This document shows, piece after piece, positions 22,170 through 34,035 of a DNA stretch of 64,000 nucleotides. The notes under the pieces were generated by a model. It did no database searches. It was not told where the DNA came from and worked only from the letters and a program-made list of their open reading frames with translations. Source of the stretch: Eutreptiella sp. 'Long Island Sound 2002' (taxonomy: Eukaryota; Euglenozoa; Euglenophyceae; Eutreptiales; Eutreptiaceae); NCBI GenBank assembly GCA_964036045.1, contig OZ038382.1:106601007-106665006 (forward strand), written 5' to 3'. The position numbers were made by a program, and so were the translations under genes. Position 1 is the first letter of the stretch. Each line of letters opens with the position of its first letter.

Positions 22170-23204
22170 TCAGGGACGAAGCTGGGTATGGTCGCGGTCC
22201 AGGATCTTCTTATCCCCCACACGCACCGCATACACATCCTGCCCGACCTTCTGAACAATCACCCCTGGCACATACCAAGACGCCTGACGATGCCTGGACG
22301 GGACATCCTTGTGGTGCCGCTCCACCCATACGGTGTCTCTGAGAGCATATTTGTGGACTTTTCCCTGCTTGAAGTACTTGGCCCTCTTCTCATGCTCGTC
22401 CTGAAGTGCTTTGCATACCTTGGCCGCCATGTCCTCAGCCTCAGACATCATAGCATTTGCCTCCGGGGCTACCTTGCCATGGTTCAACCACGGGAGAGTG
22501 CGTGACACTCGATCCCGTAGGAACAGGATACGATGGGGCGACAGTCCAGGGGGCCCCGGAAGGTCGTGGTACGCCTGGAGTACTCTCCACAGCGAATTAT
22601 ACCAATTCTGGCCCCATTCGTCAATGTGCAACTGGCGGAACCTTTCGAACATCTGCCGCCCGGCCACCTCAGCCGGGCCATTCGACTGGCTGTGGTACGC
22701 CTTGGTCTTGGCGTGCCGAACCCCCATGTGCTTGCACATCGTCTTCAACCACGTCCCCACAAATTGACTGCCCTGATCGCTGCAGATGACAGCTGGGACA
22801 TCAAAAATCGTCAGCCAATGCCTGATCATGGCATTAGCGACGGTCTTGGCCTGCAGAGCCACTCCATGCTTGTCCTTCTTGTCCCTTCTCTTGGACTTCC
22901 TGCCAGGGACCGCCACGATGTACCCGCTGTGCCTATCCACCGCCAGGATGACAGAGTCATAGGTCTCTTCTTCCACGGTGACCTCAGGCATGGCGAATAC
23001 ATCCATGGCCGGGGACCACATAGGGGCCTCCGGTATAGCCGTATACACCGGGTTGCTTGCTGTGGAATGGTTGGGGCTTTTCGTGGTCGCTCCTTCTTTC
23101 TTGCCACGTCCCTTGCCCACATACACTTCCCTTGGCAGGGCGCTCCAAGGGTTGGGAGTGACAAAACTCAGTGGTTTTGTCTCTTCTGGAGCCTTCTTTG
23201 GCAC
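22170..23204 (-). pseudogene. T2 integrase catalytic core
   Basis: The 344 open codons contain the DDE integrase core: MDVF (Asp68), SDQGSQF (Asp143) and NGPAEV (Glu179), with exactly 35 residues between the second Asp and Glu, followed by a C-terminal SH3-like region (YALRDTVWVERH...YVPGVIVQKV). No HHCC zinc domain precedes it. Upstream the same frame continues through a short Glu/Gln-rich linker (23205-23414), broken by one TAG, into the Gag zinc knuckle, with a TGA at 23415. Thus Gag and integrase form one reading frame with no room for protease, RT or RNase H. The polypeptide would join cDNA ends to target DNA if supplied with cDNA from another element. Confidence 0.85.
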
Positions 23205-23414
23205 CCGATGTGCCTTCGCTTTCTCTAGGATTCCACTGATTTTCGGAGGAGAGGCCTCCGGGGTCCCACTCCCGTGGGGGCTCCTCTAGACGTGGCCTGC
23301 CGCAGATCCCTCCTGCTGCAATCCGCCCATACTTTGTCCACCACGCTGCTGGGCTTTGAGTTCCTCCAACGTCCCCAACATGTCCTCAGCAACCTCCTCG
23401 ATCGACCTCAAGCG

Positions 23415-25840
23415 TCAGTCTGGGCAGCATCCTCCACCATAGCCTTTTCCTCCGCCTTTCCCTTGGCCCTTTCCTTGGCCTTTTCCACCGTCTCCGCCCT
23501 TTGCCTTCCAATCGGCAATTCGTTGCTCCTTGGGCTTCTTGTCGGGATGGGCGGCAAAGTAGGCCTTCTTGTCAGCCTCATATACCTTGCAATGCCGGTG
23601 GTCATGTGCATGGTTGTTCCCCTTGCCGTAGCAGACCCAGCAACCGTCGTGCTGTGATCTGTACTCGCGGAACGAGAGCGGCGGGTTCCCGATCCTCCGC
23701 GGTTCCTTGCGGTTCTTGTTGAACCTTGGGTCGGGGCGGTTCCACCTGGACTTGTCCTGCCCATGCTCCTTCATATTGTGCGCTACGAACGCGAAGAAGT
23801 GGGCTTCTTCATGATCTTCATGGGTGGTCGCGGTCCAAGGATCTTGGCCGCTTCCACTCTCCTCCTCCGCGGTGCGGACCGTGTCCTCCTTGACCTCTCC
23901 GTGTTGGCGATCTTCCCGATGACCTCGATATCCATGGCCCTGTCGATCCTGCAGGTGGGCCTTGTTCTTGGCGTTGAGCTTCAGCTCCACCGTGATGTAC
24001 TTCACGATCTCGTCCAGGCTCATTCGGGCGAAGATGACCTGCATCCTCAGCGGCTCTCTGCACCTCCACTCCGCGTTGTTGAGGCGCATCAGCCTTTGCC
24101 CCATAGTGTCGCCGAATACCTCCACGTAGACGGCGTTCTTCAACCCCAACATTCGGCTGCGCTTGCCGAGGTTTCGCCAGAAAAACTCCATTATTCCGGC
24201 GTGGGTGTCCTCCGATGCCATGATCTGTACGGCCACACGCTTCCTTGCTCTCTTCTTCTCCTTGTCCTCCACCTTCTTCTTCCAGTGGCCAGGGAGGACG
24301 TGCTTGAGCAGGTGTCGGATCTCGCTGGACTCATTCCAGTCCTCGACCAGCTTGAGGCTTCTTTGGTACTTGCGGATGTACCGATTCCATTCCCGGACCC
24401 GCAACTCCCCGCGCTCCAGCGGCAGCTGAATGGACCACAAATCCTCCAACTTCTGCTTGGGGGCGTCCACTCGCTCCTCGTCCTCCAGCCACTGGAGGCA
24501 GGCCTGCTCTGTCTGGATCCATCCCTCGCGGATCTGATCCCTGAGCTCCTCTTCAGGTCCTGCGCCAGCCTGTGTGGGAATGTCTGACATGGCCACTTGT
24601 CCCTTGGCGTTCCCTTCATCTCGCCGACGACCTCCTCGGCGAAGTCCTCCCAGTCCAGGATGAAGTCATCCAGGTTGGCGGGGTTGCCATCGTAGTAGGG
24701 GATTTTGATTTCCCTGAGGTCGTCAATCCTGATGGCGTCTCCGACGTCCGCAGCCACCACTCCACCGAGACGGATACCACCTGTGGCCGGGGGGTGTGAG
24801 TACACTCCCCGTACATCCCTCTCCTCCATGGAGTGCGGTCCAGTTGGGCCTGAACCAATGGGGTTTGGGATGCGGGAAGGACTTGCTCCACCGGCTGTCC
24901 ATATCCCCGTAGTGGGGTCCTTCACCCACAGGTTTCTGCCTGGATGGCCTCGACCATGTCCGTCGGCCCTTCCCATGGTTCGCCCCTGCATGGTCTGGAT
25001 CTCCTCTTCCGCATAAACTGCATGGGCAGTCGTAGCGGTCGGTGGATCCTGGGCGGCATGGGACATCTGTACCGTCAGGCTCCTCAGATACGTGGTTGGG
25101 TGCTCTTCCCGCATGGATCCAGCCGGTGCTGTATGCTCCCCGAGCATTATGGATTCGCTGAACATTGGAACAAACGGCAGCGCACCCGGATCAACACGCG
25201 GAGGCGCGTAAGGTGCCTCTGCAGGGCCGCCCATGGGTTTCTCCATGGCGCTCCTGAGGGACTTAACCCACTCCACCCGCCCTGCCGTTGCCAGCCTTGC
25301 CGCGAGCTCCGGACCCGAGGCGAGGGGTTGTAACTCCTCTAGCCTTTTCAGGCGTCCGAACATGTCCTCCACCAGGTGGAGGAGGCCGTCCACCACTCAT
25401 TGCTGCTTCTGCAGGGCCTTCTCCAGCTTCTCCCGGTACCGGTTCTGCTCCGCTCGCAGCTCCGCCATGTCTCTCTCCGCTTCCGACTGGTCATCCAGGA
25501 TCCCTGCGATGTCCTCCTCTAGGCCGTCCTTCTGGTTGTCCAGGCGGTCGAGGTGCTGCACGATGGCGTCCATCCTCATCTTTGGATACCTGCCGATGAG
25601 GAAGGATACGTGCTCGCAGTGGCACTCAACGTGCTTTCCACCTGATCCGGACCGCCCCTCGAAATCTGCAGCTGACCACAGCCTGACCGTGCTGGGATCC
25701 GTCTCCATCGCCCTGGCTTCCGCCGCGGGTTTTGAGGACCCGCGCTTCCGGTAACGCCGGGCCCTGCCGTTTCTGCAGGTCTCCTCGAACTCCTCCGCAG
25801 CGGAGAGGGAGATTGCAAGCCTTGCGGCATTGCCCTTCAC
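23415..25840 (-). pseudogene. T2 Gag polyprotein
   Basis: Order: an N-terminal region with a coiled-coil-like Glu/Leu/Arg segment (25600-25400); an in-frame TGA at 25397; a Pro/Gly-rich middle; and a retrotransposon-type Gag core starting KIPYYDGNPANLDDF (near 24710-24670). A frameshift near 24560 leads to a basic stretch, SFREYRSQHDG, and a zinc knuckle CWVCYGKGNNH...HRHC. The end is Lys/Gly-rich (GKGQ repeats). Gag forms the particle that packages the element RNA. The T3 Gag at 61807-63963 shares the core and the SFREYR-zinc end, so both belong to one clade. Confidence 0.8.
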
Positions 25841-26025
25841 ACATGGAGGCCAGGTCCCCCATGTCTAGCCCATGTCCTACAAGGGCTCTCCGTCCTGAGC
25901 ATCCTCGCTGTTCTCGGGCTTCCAAGTCCGGCGTCGACTCCACGGACTCCACGATCTGCACCCGGGGCACCCTTGGGCAGGGCTCATGAGGGCCCAAGTC
26001 CCCGGTGTGGCGGTAGGGGGCAGGT

Positions 26026-26040
26026 AAGCCTCTGCTACCA
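26026..26040 (-). other. Primer-binding site of T2
   Basis: On the minus strand TGGTAGCAGAGGCTT lies about 10 bases inside the 5' LTR. It closely resembles the initiator tRNA-Met site common in plant LTR elements (TGGTATCAGAGC). The 10-base spacer is longer than usual. Confidence 0.6.
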
Positions 26041-26052
26041 TAAAGAGGGTCC

Positions 26053-28464
26053 CTACCAGGACCAGCCCCTGCTGTACCCCTTCCACCATTTCCTGTCACC
26101 CCTATGGTCTTGCTTCTCACCAGGTTCTGCATGATCATGCCCTATCCTGCACAATTTCCCACAAAAAATAGTAAAATATGGCTCCTTCACACAAATTCTG
26201 ATCCCTTACAACAATCAACTCCCAAGTACAATAGCTGGAATCCAAATAATCCACACCGAGGGCTTCCAAGGGTGTTTGAGGGCCCGCGTTGACACTCAAC
26301 AACTCCTTTCAACATGCCGGTCGTCTCACGGTGCACACGGAGACGCGGGCGTTGGGCATGTACATAGAATTGCACCAATAGAATAATGGAAAAGCCCTGA
26401 AATTGGCATATGAACACCAATCAAGCAAAATTGGGGAGAGAGGCAAACATACACAGTCACAGCCATAGACCCCTCATTCCCTGGACCCAAGACCTTCCCT
26501 TGACTCACCAACCTATCGCCCTGAACCAGATGAAATAAGATGACTAAATGCCGTGTGCCAAAAGTCACTACACAAACCCCAAAAATGTGTTCACTCCCCA
26601 GTCTCTAAATCCTAGCCGAAACGGGGGGGTGGCTTGTCATGGCTCAGAGTGGCCCTCAGGACCATATCCTACCCTGACATAACCTTGGTTGGACTTGGGG
26701 TCGATTGGGCTTTGAGAATTGCCCCATCAAGATGACCTCACAACATAGCAAAATTAGGCAAATCACACCATAGTGCCCAAAATTCAATTATATACTCAAA
26801 ACTGCATACGGCAAGTATTCAAATGCTCCATGCATGTGTCAAACCGGATAGTAATATACAAGGGTGTTATAGCCCAAAGATTCATGCCCAAGAATATCCC
26901 AACATTGGCTCTCGAACCCCGCCGGATATACACATGCCATGCTTCACAAGTCAACTCACGAATATGAGACCTAATTTTGTGCGGCCTCGTGTGCCAAGCC
27001 AAAGTGACCACGTGATCTGGCATATGGTGAGGTGCAACACCGAAGCATGTGGCAACAGATAAGCAGCATACCATAGTTCACAGATCTCTAGGCACGTTAC
27101 TGTTAGCTGACCAGTTGAGCGCATAGAATACAAATATGAGCATAAAATGATGTCAAAAACATGCAAATGTTGCTAAATTCAAGATAATCACAATGGTATA
27201 TAACTTCGCTCACCCATGGTATCAACATATGGTTCAAAACACAATTGCTTGGGACCATTTGCAAACAACCCTCCCACTTGGATCCCCACATAGACGCAGA
27301 GGGACACCTTCGAACCTCCTCACGACACGCACCATGAAAATGAAAAAATTGATAGTGGCGCTTGTGGGTCGCTCTGTAAGCCTTCCCACATGCACTATAT
27401 GTGCCGTAGAGTTAGTCTAGCGCTATGGAGCACACCAATTAGGACATGGGCGAAGCCTGTGCCACGTGCGACTCCATGTATCTTCCTATAACCGGAGATA
27501 TATAAAATGGGCGTGAGCATAGCGAAGCACATACCATGCATATAACACATACCCTCAAAAATGGCTTCCACCATGGTATGTCATGACCCTCCATGGCCAT
27601 AACTTCACGTTAAGAATACGTAGGAACCCAAGAAAAGTTTCTATGCAACACCAACACTCATGCAGTACACTCGAAGTCGCATTAAAATATTCGGTTGCAT
27701 GGTCAAAGAGTTGAAAATCACTTTCTACCCTCTCGACCATTATCTCTTGCTTCACCAGGCATTTGAGGCTTGCTATATTAAGTTGAGACCAAGGCAATTC
27801 CAGTCCAGATCTCAAAATTGAAATTCCTCGCAGTGAACCGGAGATAGGCTTCTTCAAACTGGTCTCACGAATCAATTTTGTTTCGCCTATATCTCCAAGA
27901 AAAATGAAGGGGACAACAAAAGGAAGGTTGATTCGTGATCGGGGAAAAAAGTAGGACCACTCGAAATTCACCATATCCAGTGCGGCGTCCTTGGAATCGA
28001 AAATCCGATTCTGAATGTGTGAAAAAATCGGATTATCTTTGCGAGTGTATAACATGAAAATTGCGGAAGCGACGAACCCTTTTCTGATGAAGTTGGACCC
28101 TTCATCAGGGTTTCCGCTAAGATATCTGGAAATAACAGTTAACCAACCGGTTACCGCAAAATCGCGAGCCAACTGCCAGTCGCCGATACATTGACAATCA
28201 GAACGGATAGCTGAAAAATTACGGAAACATTATGATAAAAAAACCCTGTTGATTCCTGATATTTTGATATATGAATCTCAGCCGGCGGCGCCTTGGTATT
28301 GAATATGGGCGCTCATGGCTGGAATTACCAAGCCTTTCACACTATCACATCAGGTTAGGTCAGGTGGATGGGAGACCATGATATCAGCCAATGGCGGCTT
28401 GCCAGCCCCTAGATACACACCCCAAGTGACCCAAAGATGGCCACGGGGGTCCGAACCAGCTTCA
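26053..28464 (-). repeat. 5' LTR of T2
   Basis: Direct copy of the left LTR. Its outer end (28464) is followed by the right copy of the 37-bp LINE duplication. Its inner end (26051-26053) is followed by the primer-binding site. Confidence 0.85.
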
Positions 28465-28503
28465 AAAGTCGTTTTTCTCTTTGTGGCCTTGCGTGAAATA
28501 GCC
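28465..28503. repeat. Long flanking duplication of T2, right copy
   Basis: AGTCGTTTTTCTCTTTGTGG to GAAATAGCC (28467-28503), 34 of 37 identical to 19021-19057. The level of divergence looks similar to that between the two LTRs, consistent with both having formed at insertion. Confidence 0.7.
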
Positions 28504-29649
28504 GTACACATATTGGAGCAGGTACGCCTTCTGCGGGTGGAATGTGGTCCATTTGATTGTCTGCCAGTCCTGGACATGGGAGCAGTGGTGTGTAACCGGG
28601 TAGGCGGGGGCCTCCGGCGCAGTACTTGGAGGTTTGGCCAGCACCGGGAAGTTAATGGCTGAGTGTTTGGTGTCCCACGCTCCCCGGTAGAATCTCCATT
28701 CTGCTATGGTGTTGGGTCCCCACGCGACGGTGGCCGTGTACTCTGCCGAGGCCTGTTCGAAGTGTGTATGTAGCCACCGGTGTTGTACCGGAGTAGCGTG
28801 GGCGGTTGGTGTGTGGTGATAGCGTGCCAGCAGTTGAAGGAGGGGCCATCAGGTGTTCAGCGCTTGGGGCCCAGATCTCGAGCAAGCGCTGGGGGTGCCA
28901 GTCAACACTGTGGCAGTGGCGGCGGACAGAAGTTGCGTGCCATGGGCGGCAGTAGCATCCACAAGTTGTCGTTCGCCCTGCCAGGTCGCAACGTGGCTTT
29001 GAGTCCGTTTGGGGCTGGGAGGAGTACCGCTGGGACCGTGGTGCCCGGTACATACTCCACGTCTTCCGGCGGTCGGTGGCGGGCTTGGTTCCCTTGTGGT
29101 GGGGCTCGCCATAGTGGCTGTTTGTGTGTGCTCCAAAACAGACTGTACGCTTCACGTACCTCCCCATCGGTCGGCTGTTGGTGTTCGGTTCGTTTGGACG
29201 TGTTTTGCATGCGATTTTCCAGGACTGATTTGTTGAGCCATTCTTGGTGCTGCAGGAAGGGGACATGGTGTGTGCCTACTCTTTGGAGGGCCCGCATCTG
29301 TTCGGTGTGACTCATACTAGGTGTAGGTTGGTGCCGGCCAGGTCCAGAGTGGTCATGCTCCCCGTCGGTCCTCCACCCACATCGATGTGTAGGATCGCCA
29401 CAGGACCGGTCTCCCTGAACAGATGGTTTGTTTGGATGACATGTTGGTGGTGGGGTAGAAGGAGCTGCAGGTGGTTCCATATGCGGGTCTCTACCATGGT
29501 GGGGAGGCCTCGTTGATGAAGTATGTACCCGGGACAGGTGTTGCGATGGTATTGGGCCTCTTGCAGTGTCAGCGTGAAAACCTCCCTCACCTCCGGCTCA
29601 TGGTTGTGCATGAGGCGATGCAGGTGGGTCGCGGTGTGAGCCATGTACG
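28504..29649 (-). pseudogene. LINE ORF2 region between RT and RNase H, copy A
   Basis: Overlapping minus-strand frames (29644-29312, 29480-28902, 29266-28652, 28644-28504) form a frameshifted continuation of the RT protein toward the RNase H domain that resumes at 19057. The piece near 28500-28570 ends AYLLQYVYGYFTQGHK, which is picked up exactly at 19057. No motif beyond the expected RT thumb/connection region. Confidence 0.5.
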
Positions 29650-31184
29650 CTATGCGGACTGGTTAGTCGGTGTTGTCCCCATAGTATGGTGGTTACGCAG
29701 CGCGCACCGCCGCAGGTAGTGACGTGGGTCGGTGGCCGTGGAACGGCCGAAGCCCGCTGTACCGTGGCAGCAGCCTGCTGCAGCATTTGTTGGAGTTGCA
29801 TCAGGTGCAGGGCTTGGAACCCTATGGCTGCGTTGAGTACGGCTTGGAGGAAGTATGCCAGGGCCTGGGGGGAGAGGGCCACGATGCGTGCTATGACAGG
29901 TGTTCGCGTCAGCTGCCGTAGCATGTTTGGGTGGTAGGGTGACCTCGTTCGACGTGGCTGCTTGTTGGACTCCCAGGTAGGTGGCCCCTCTTATTGGGTT
30001 CATGGGCGGGTCTCCGGGGCGGAGGGGCGGCGGTGGTGCGTTGTGCACCATGGTGGCAGACTTGACGTTGTGCACAAGTAGCTGGTTGCCCTCCAGATAC
30101 ATGGTGACATCACGGAGTACTTTGGTGGCCCTGGCGGTGTCCAGGGTGGTTGGCAGGGGCTGGCGGGCGGTGGCGGTTACCACCGCCATGTCGTCCGCGA
30201 ATGGTAGGAGCGTGGGCCGTAGGGGGTATGGTGCGACCTCCACGTAGGTGCATCAGATGTAAAAGGCCAGTGGGTCGGTGACAAGCAGGAAGCAGAATGC
30301 GCCCTCCGCACCCCCTTGTGGATTTGACCCATGGGGTGGTGCCCACATCGGCTTTCACTGCATACATGCGGCTGGCAAGGTATGCTTCTAGGAAACCCTG
30401 AAAGGGGAGTCCCATGGGTTTCCAGACGGCTCGTAGGAGGCGGTGCGGGGTGTTGGGGAAGGCCCCCTTGTCATCCAGGGACGTGATGATGAGGCTGATC
30501 GGGTCCATGTCTACCACGGCGTCTTGCATAAATATGGCCTCCAGCGGCAGCCTACCCGGTATGGCTCGCCTCGTCTTGGGCGGTACACCGCAGTATACTG
30601 CCGGGGCCTCCCGTTTGAGGATGAGCATCCAGATGAGTTCGGCTTCCGTGGTGGCGCACACTATGGGTCTCCAGTTATCTGGGTTCGCCCAGTCGCCTTT
30701 CTTGTACAGCGGGTGTACCAAGTTTTGCCTAATCGGGTGGTATGTCTGTTTTCCCGATGGTGATATCCGAGAGGCGCGCGGCCAAGTGCCTATTTAGGTT
30801 CAGTGGGAGCCTGCGGTAGAGTTCCGCCAGGAGGCCGTCTACCCCCGGGTTTTTCCAGGTTGTACTTTGTACAGTTCTTCATACTGTTCCCGAATGGTGA
30901 ACGGGATGCGGTGCATGTCTCGTCGCCATGTCCGGTTGTAGACTTTTGGCAAATGCGATATCAATTCCTCCGTTTCAGCGGATAGATCCTCGTCCTCCGT
31001 ATTGTGTTAGCGTTGGAAGATGTTGAGGACTTCTTCAAGGACCGCCTCTTGGTCGTTGGTCACTGTGCTGTTTTGCAGGCGCACCGCCTTGATGCTCCGT
31101 GGCCGGTTTCCCCCAGGGCTTTGTCCACGTGCTTTAACGACTTGTAGGGCTTGGGGTTCTGAAAGTACCTTTGCTGTTCTTGTG
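29650..31184 (-). pseudogene. LINE reverse transcriptase, copy A
   Basis: RT motifs occur in order in three frames: an EN-RT linker (REWHIRRANELAQEQQRYF, near 31200), PLYKKGDWANPDNWRPI (about 30720-30660, typical LINE fingers), LDDKGAFPNTPHRLL (motif A, about 30480-30430), a degraded motif B (STRGCGGR), and FADDMAVV (motif C, near 30190) with both catalytic Asp residues. The family copies element RNA at a nicked target. At least two frameshifts break it. It belongs to the APE-endonuclease LINEs given the upstream nuclease. Confidence 0.85.
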
Positions 31185-32201
31185 CTAGCTCATTCGCTCG
31201 GCGGATGTGCCACTCCCTGAGCTGCCGGCGTGTGGTGTCCAGTCCTCGCACCATATGGCGGTGACCAAGGATCGCAGGTCCTGATGCGGGGTGGCCCTGT
31301 TTTGTGTGTACCGCTGTCCCCCGTGGAGGCCACACACCGCGGCCGCTTGTCGCATGGCAAGGTTTATGTCCTTCTCGTCTTGTTGGCCCAGGATGACCTG
31401 CACCGTGCGGTGGTACGCCGTCCATCTGTGTCTGTCGTGTTCGTCTGGTGGCCTGATAGGTGGTTGTTCGTCATGGTCCACGTCTGCCGTGGAGATGGGG
31501 GGCACTTGAAGCACCCTGTTTTGTACCTCCAGGGGATGATGTCTAGTGATCTTTGATGGCAGGTCGTGGTATCGCGCCCGCGTTACCTCGACGTGTGCCG
31601 GGTCTGCGTAGCAGAGGTCCATGCCGGAATCTGTTGAGCCTGGCTGCGGTGGTCGGTGTGAAGGCTGGCCTTGTGGGGAGGCTGTGAGGTCCTGTAGGCC
31701 CATGTGTTGCATGGCCATTTGCACCGCTGTGTCCTCGGGCGTTTGCCGCGCCCCGGGATCGTCCATTAATGGGGCTGCGTTGAATTTTCCTATGATGACA
31801 GTCGGCCCCAGCATGGCGAGTTGTTGGTAGGCCTCCATGAGATGTTCGAGGAATGACTCTGTGGCGTCTCCAAAGGGGACGGGAACGTTTATGACGTTTA
31901 GCTGCCACGTCGGGCCGATCAGTTCGTATGCTGCCAGGCGGCTGTGGACACCCACGTGGTGGTGGACATGAACCAGGACCTCACGTTTGTGGGATATGGG
32001 CACCCCCGTGACCCATGTGGTGCGGTATTGGTGTCCTGTCGTGGCGAGGATGGGGTTGAGGCTGGGGTGGGTCACGTGGGTTTTGAGCGCTTGTTCCTGC
32101 CACAACATGGCGTCTGGGTCACATCGCGCCATGACAGGTACGTCTTGGAGGTCCGGAGCTTTGACTGTGTTGTACAGGACCCCTGGTTCGTTGAGGGACA
32201 T
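31185..32201 (-). pseudogene. LINE apurinic-type endonuclease, copy A
   Basis: The 338-codon frame carries endonuclease/exonuclease/phosphatase motifs: DAMLWQEQAL (catalytic Glu), a Val-Pro-rich NVPVPFGD segment, VIIGKFNAAP (normally GDFN), SGMDLCYADP, and HHPL at the place of SDHxPL. The nuclease nicks target DNA to prime reverse transcription. Replacement of the Asp in GDFN by Lys would abolish activity in this copy. RT follows downstream after a frameshift. Confidence 0.75.
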
Positions 32202-32283
32202 GGGGGTGATGAGCGCATTGATGACTCCGTGGGTGTGCGCGCTGGCGGTTGCCTGGGGGGCCCCTTGCGCGGCGCGGTAGTAG

Positions 32284-32745
32284 TCATTGCCCCAGGCTTA
32301 GTTTGAGGTTGATGGCTGTCGTCACCCGTTGCTCCTTGGGGATATTTGGCCCCTCCAGCCATGCCTGTGGCACCTCACCTGTCCAGACGGTCCCCGGTGG
32401 CACTTGGTTGGTGGGCGTGCGGAGCTGTACCGGGCACTTCGGGAACAGCCTGTCGTCCCAGAGTTCGAAGTTCTGTGTTTCCGCTCTCTCACCCCACTCT
32501 GGGAGCGCTTGCCATGCGATCTTCAGCCGCAGGTTTCCATGTTGGCCTGGCGTGCCCATTCTGCAATTTATCCTGCCCGGGAACCATACGAACTGTTTTG
32601 GTCGTCCTTTGAGCGTGGCTCCGAGAACCCCTTGTACTTCTGCGCCGTCTGGCGATTCGGCGTGCATGGCGTTACGTTCCGCGAGCGTGAAGAATGGGCA
32701 TGCCTGGGGCTTTGGCCTTGGTTGTGGTTCGGGGGGCGGCGGCAC
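32284..32745 (-). pseudogene. LINE segment upstream of the endonuclease
   Basis: 154 open codons, Pro-rich at the start and then with hydrophobic and charged stretches (QFVWFPGRIN, FELWDDRLFP). It lies between ORF1 and the endonuclease on the same strand and is probably the N-terminal part of ORF2 or the tail of ORF1. No domain is recognised. Confidence 0.4.
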
Positions 32746-32928
32746 TGGGGCCGCTTTCGGTCACGGCTTGGGTCGTTTGGCCCGGCTAGCCGGGATGCCC
32801 GCCCCCTCAGGATGAGGCCGTGTCTTTGGTCGGGCTTGTTCCCGCGCCCGCTTGGGGGCTGGCTTCAGTGCGTTGCGGTTGTGTAAGTTGTGGAAGATGC
32901 TGTATGCCGGCCCTTGGCTCTCACGGGG

Positions 32929-34035
32929 TCAGTGCATACCTCCAAGTTTGTTCGCATGGTCTTGCCAGCTGTTGGTGCAGCGTTTGAGGGTTAGTTCCGT
33001 GTCCGTGGGCCAGGACATCCAGCGTTCTGCCTGTGATGTCCCGTGTTTGCGTACGTAGGCTGCCAGGTTGCGAGTCAGAGTGAGTAAGGTCGCGGGTAGT
33101 GTGGTGTCTGTGGTACGGGCATCTACCGTCCAGTGCATAGCCGTCTTGAGGGCCAACCAGTGCGCCAGGGGGTGGTCAGTGTGGTGGGTGGAGTGGCTGA
33201 AACGGTCCCCTACTGCCAGTGGGGTTGCTGTCCTCGCTTCTGGTGTGAATGTATGGACTCTGTTCGTTGTGCCTGTGGCATTCCACTGCGAGTCCCACCA
33301 GGTGTGTTGGTGGCACGTTAGTGTCACCGTGGGGGCGATTGAGGGCCTCTCGAGGATTGTCCAGTCAGTGACTTTCAGCGTAGTCTTTCGGTTGTGGTGC
33401 TCAGGCGGGCTGGTGAGCTGCACCAGGTGGTCAACAAGGTCTGGCATCATGGTGTCTTCTCTTTCCTGCACCCTGTCCTTACGTGCTGTGGGGTGTTCCA
33501 CGGCGCCGTCGTAAGCGTCCGTGGCGGCCGCCAGGGTGTTGGCTGCTAGGGTGATGACATTGTCCGTTAGGCCTTCCACGATGAAATGCTTTTCTCCCGC
33601 CGAGGGTGGTCAGTAGTTGCGCTGTGTGTTTCATGGTGAGTTGTAGCAGCGCTCTGTCGGCATCCGGGGCATTCGGGTCCGGGTGCCTGGGGTCGCGTGC
33701 GCCGCGCCTCGCCAACGGGTGACGTGGTTTCTCGGTGTTGGACGGTCGTGGTCCCATGGCCATGTGGTGCACCTGACCGAAGGGGATGGCTTGGTCCGCG
33801 GTGTCCCCCGCCCTGAGGTACACTCCCTTTGTGCCTGCTACCGCGTTGAGGTATATACCTCGGAGTGGGGCGGGCTGTGGGGATAATGGTTGAAACAAGG
33901 CGTGGGGGCACGGGTGCCCGCAGGGGGGTCCCCGAGCTGGGGCCCTGGGCAGTGATCATCCATGCCATGGGGTACGGGGTATAGCATGTAGGGTCCCGCC
34001 ACCCTGCGCAGTTTTTTGCGGTTCAGGTTGTTCAA
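32929..34035 (-). pseudogene. LINE ORF1 (Gag-like position), copy A
   Basis: Start at 34035 (MNNLNRKKLRRVAG), about 95 bp inside the element's 5' end. The frame shifts near 33895 and 33580 but similar composition continues to a stop at 32929. The product would be about 365 residues: a Pro-rich middle and a C-terminal part rich in Thr, His and Trp (AAYVRKHG, ERWMSWPTD). No CCHC knuckle, RRM or coiled coil is evident. Its position at the 5' end suggests the RNA-binding ORF1 role, but this is by position only. Confidence 0.45.

Larger units (their letters stand above)
19058..28464 (-). mobile_element. LTR retroelement T2: Gag-integrase-chromodomain, no RT
   Basis: Two direct repeats of about 2.4 kb (19058-21486 and 26053-28464) enclose a 4.6-kb interior on the minus strand. 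A primer-binding site lies at 26026-26040 and a purine tract (GCAGGGGAG) abuts the 3' LTR. The interior encodes Gag, then integrase, then a chromodomain, with no protease, RT or RNase H. The LTRs start TG (element sense) but do not end in CA. T2 sits inside the LINE RNase H region with a 37-bp flanking duplication. It would depend on an RT from elsewhere. The stretch 21497-21857 is 3' untranslated. Confidence 0.8.
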
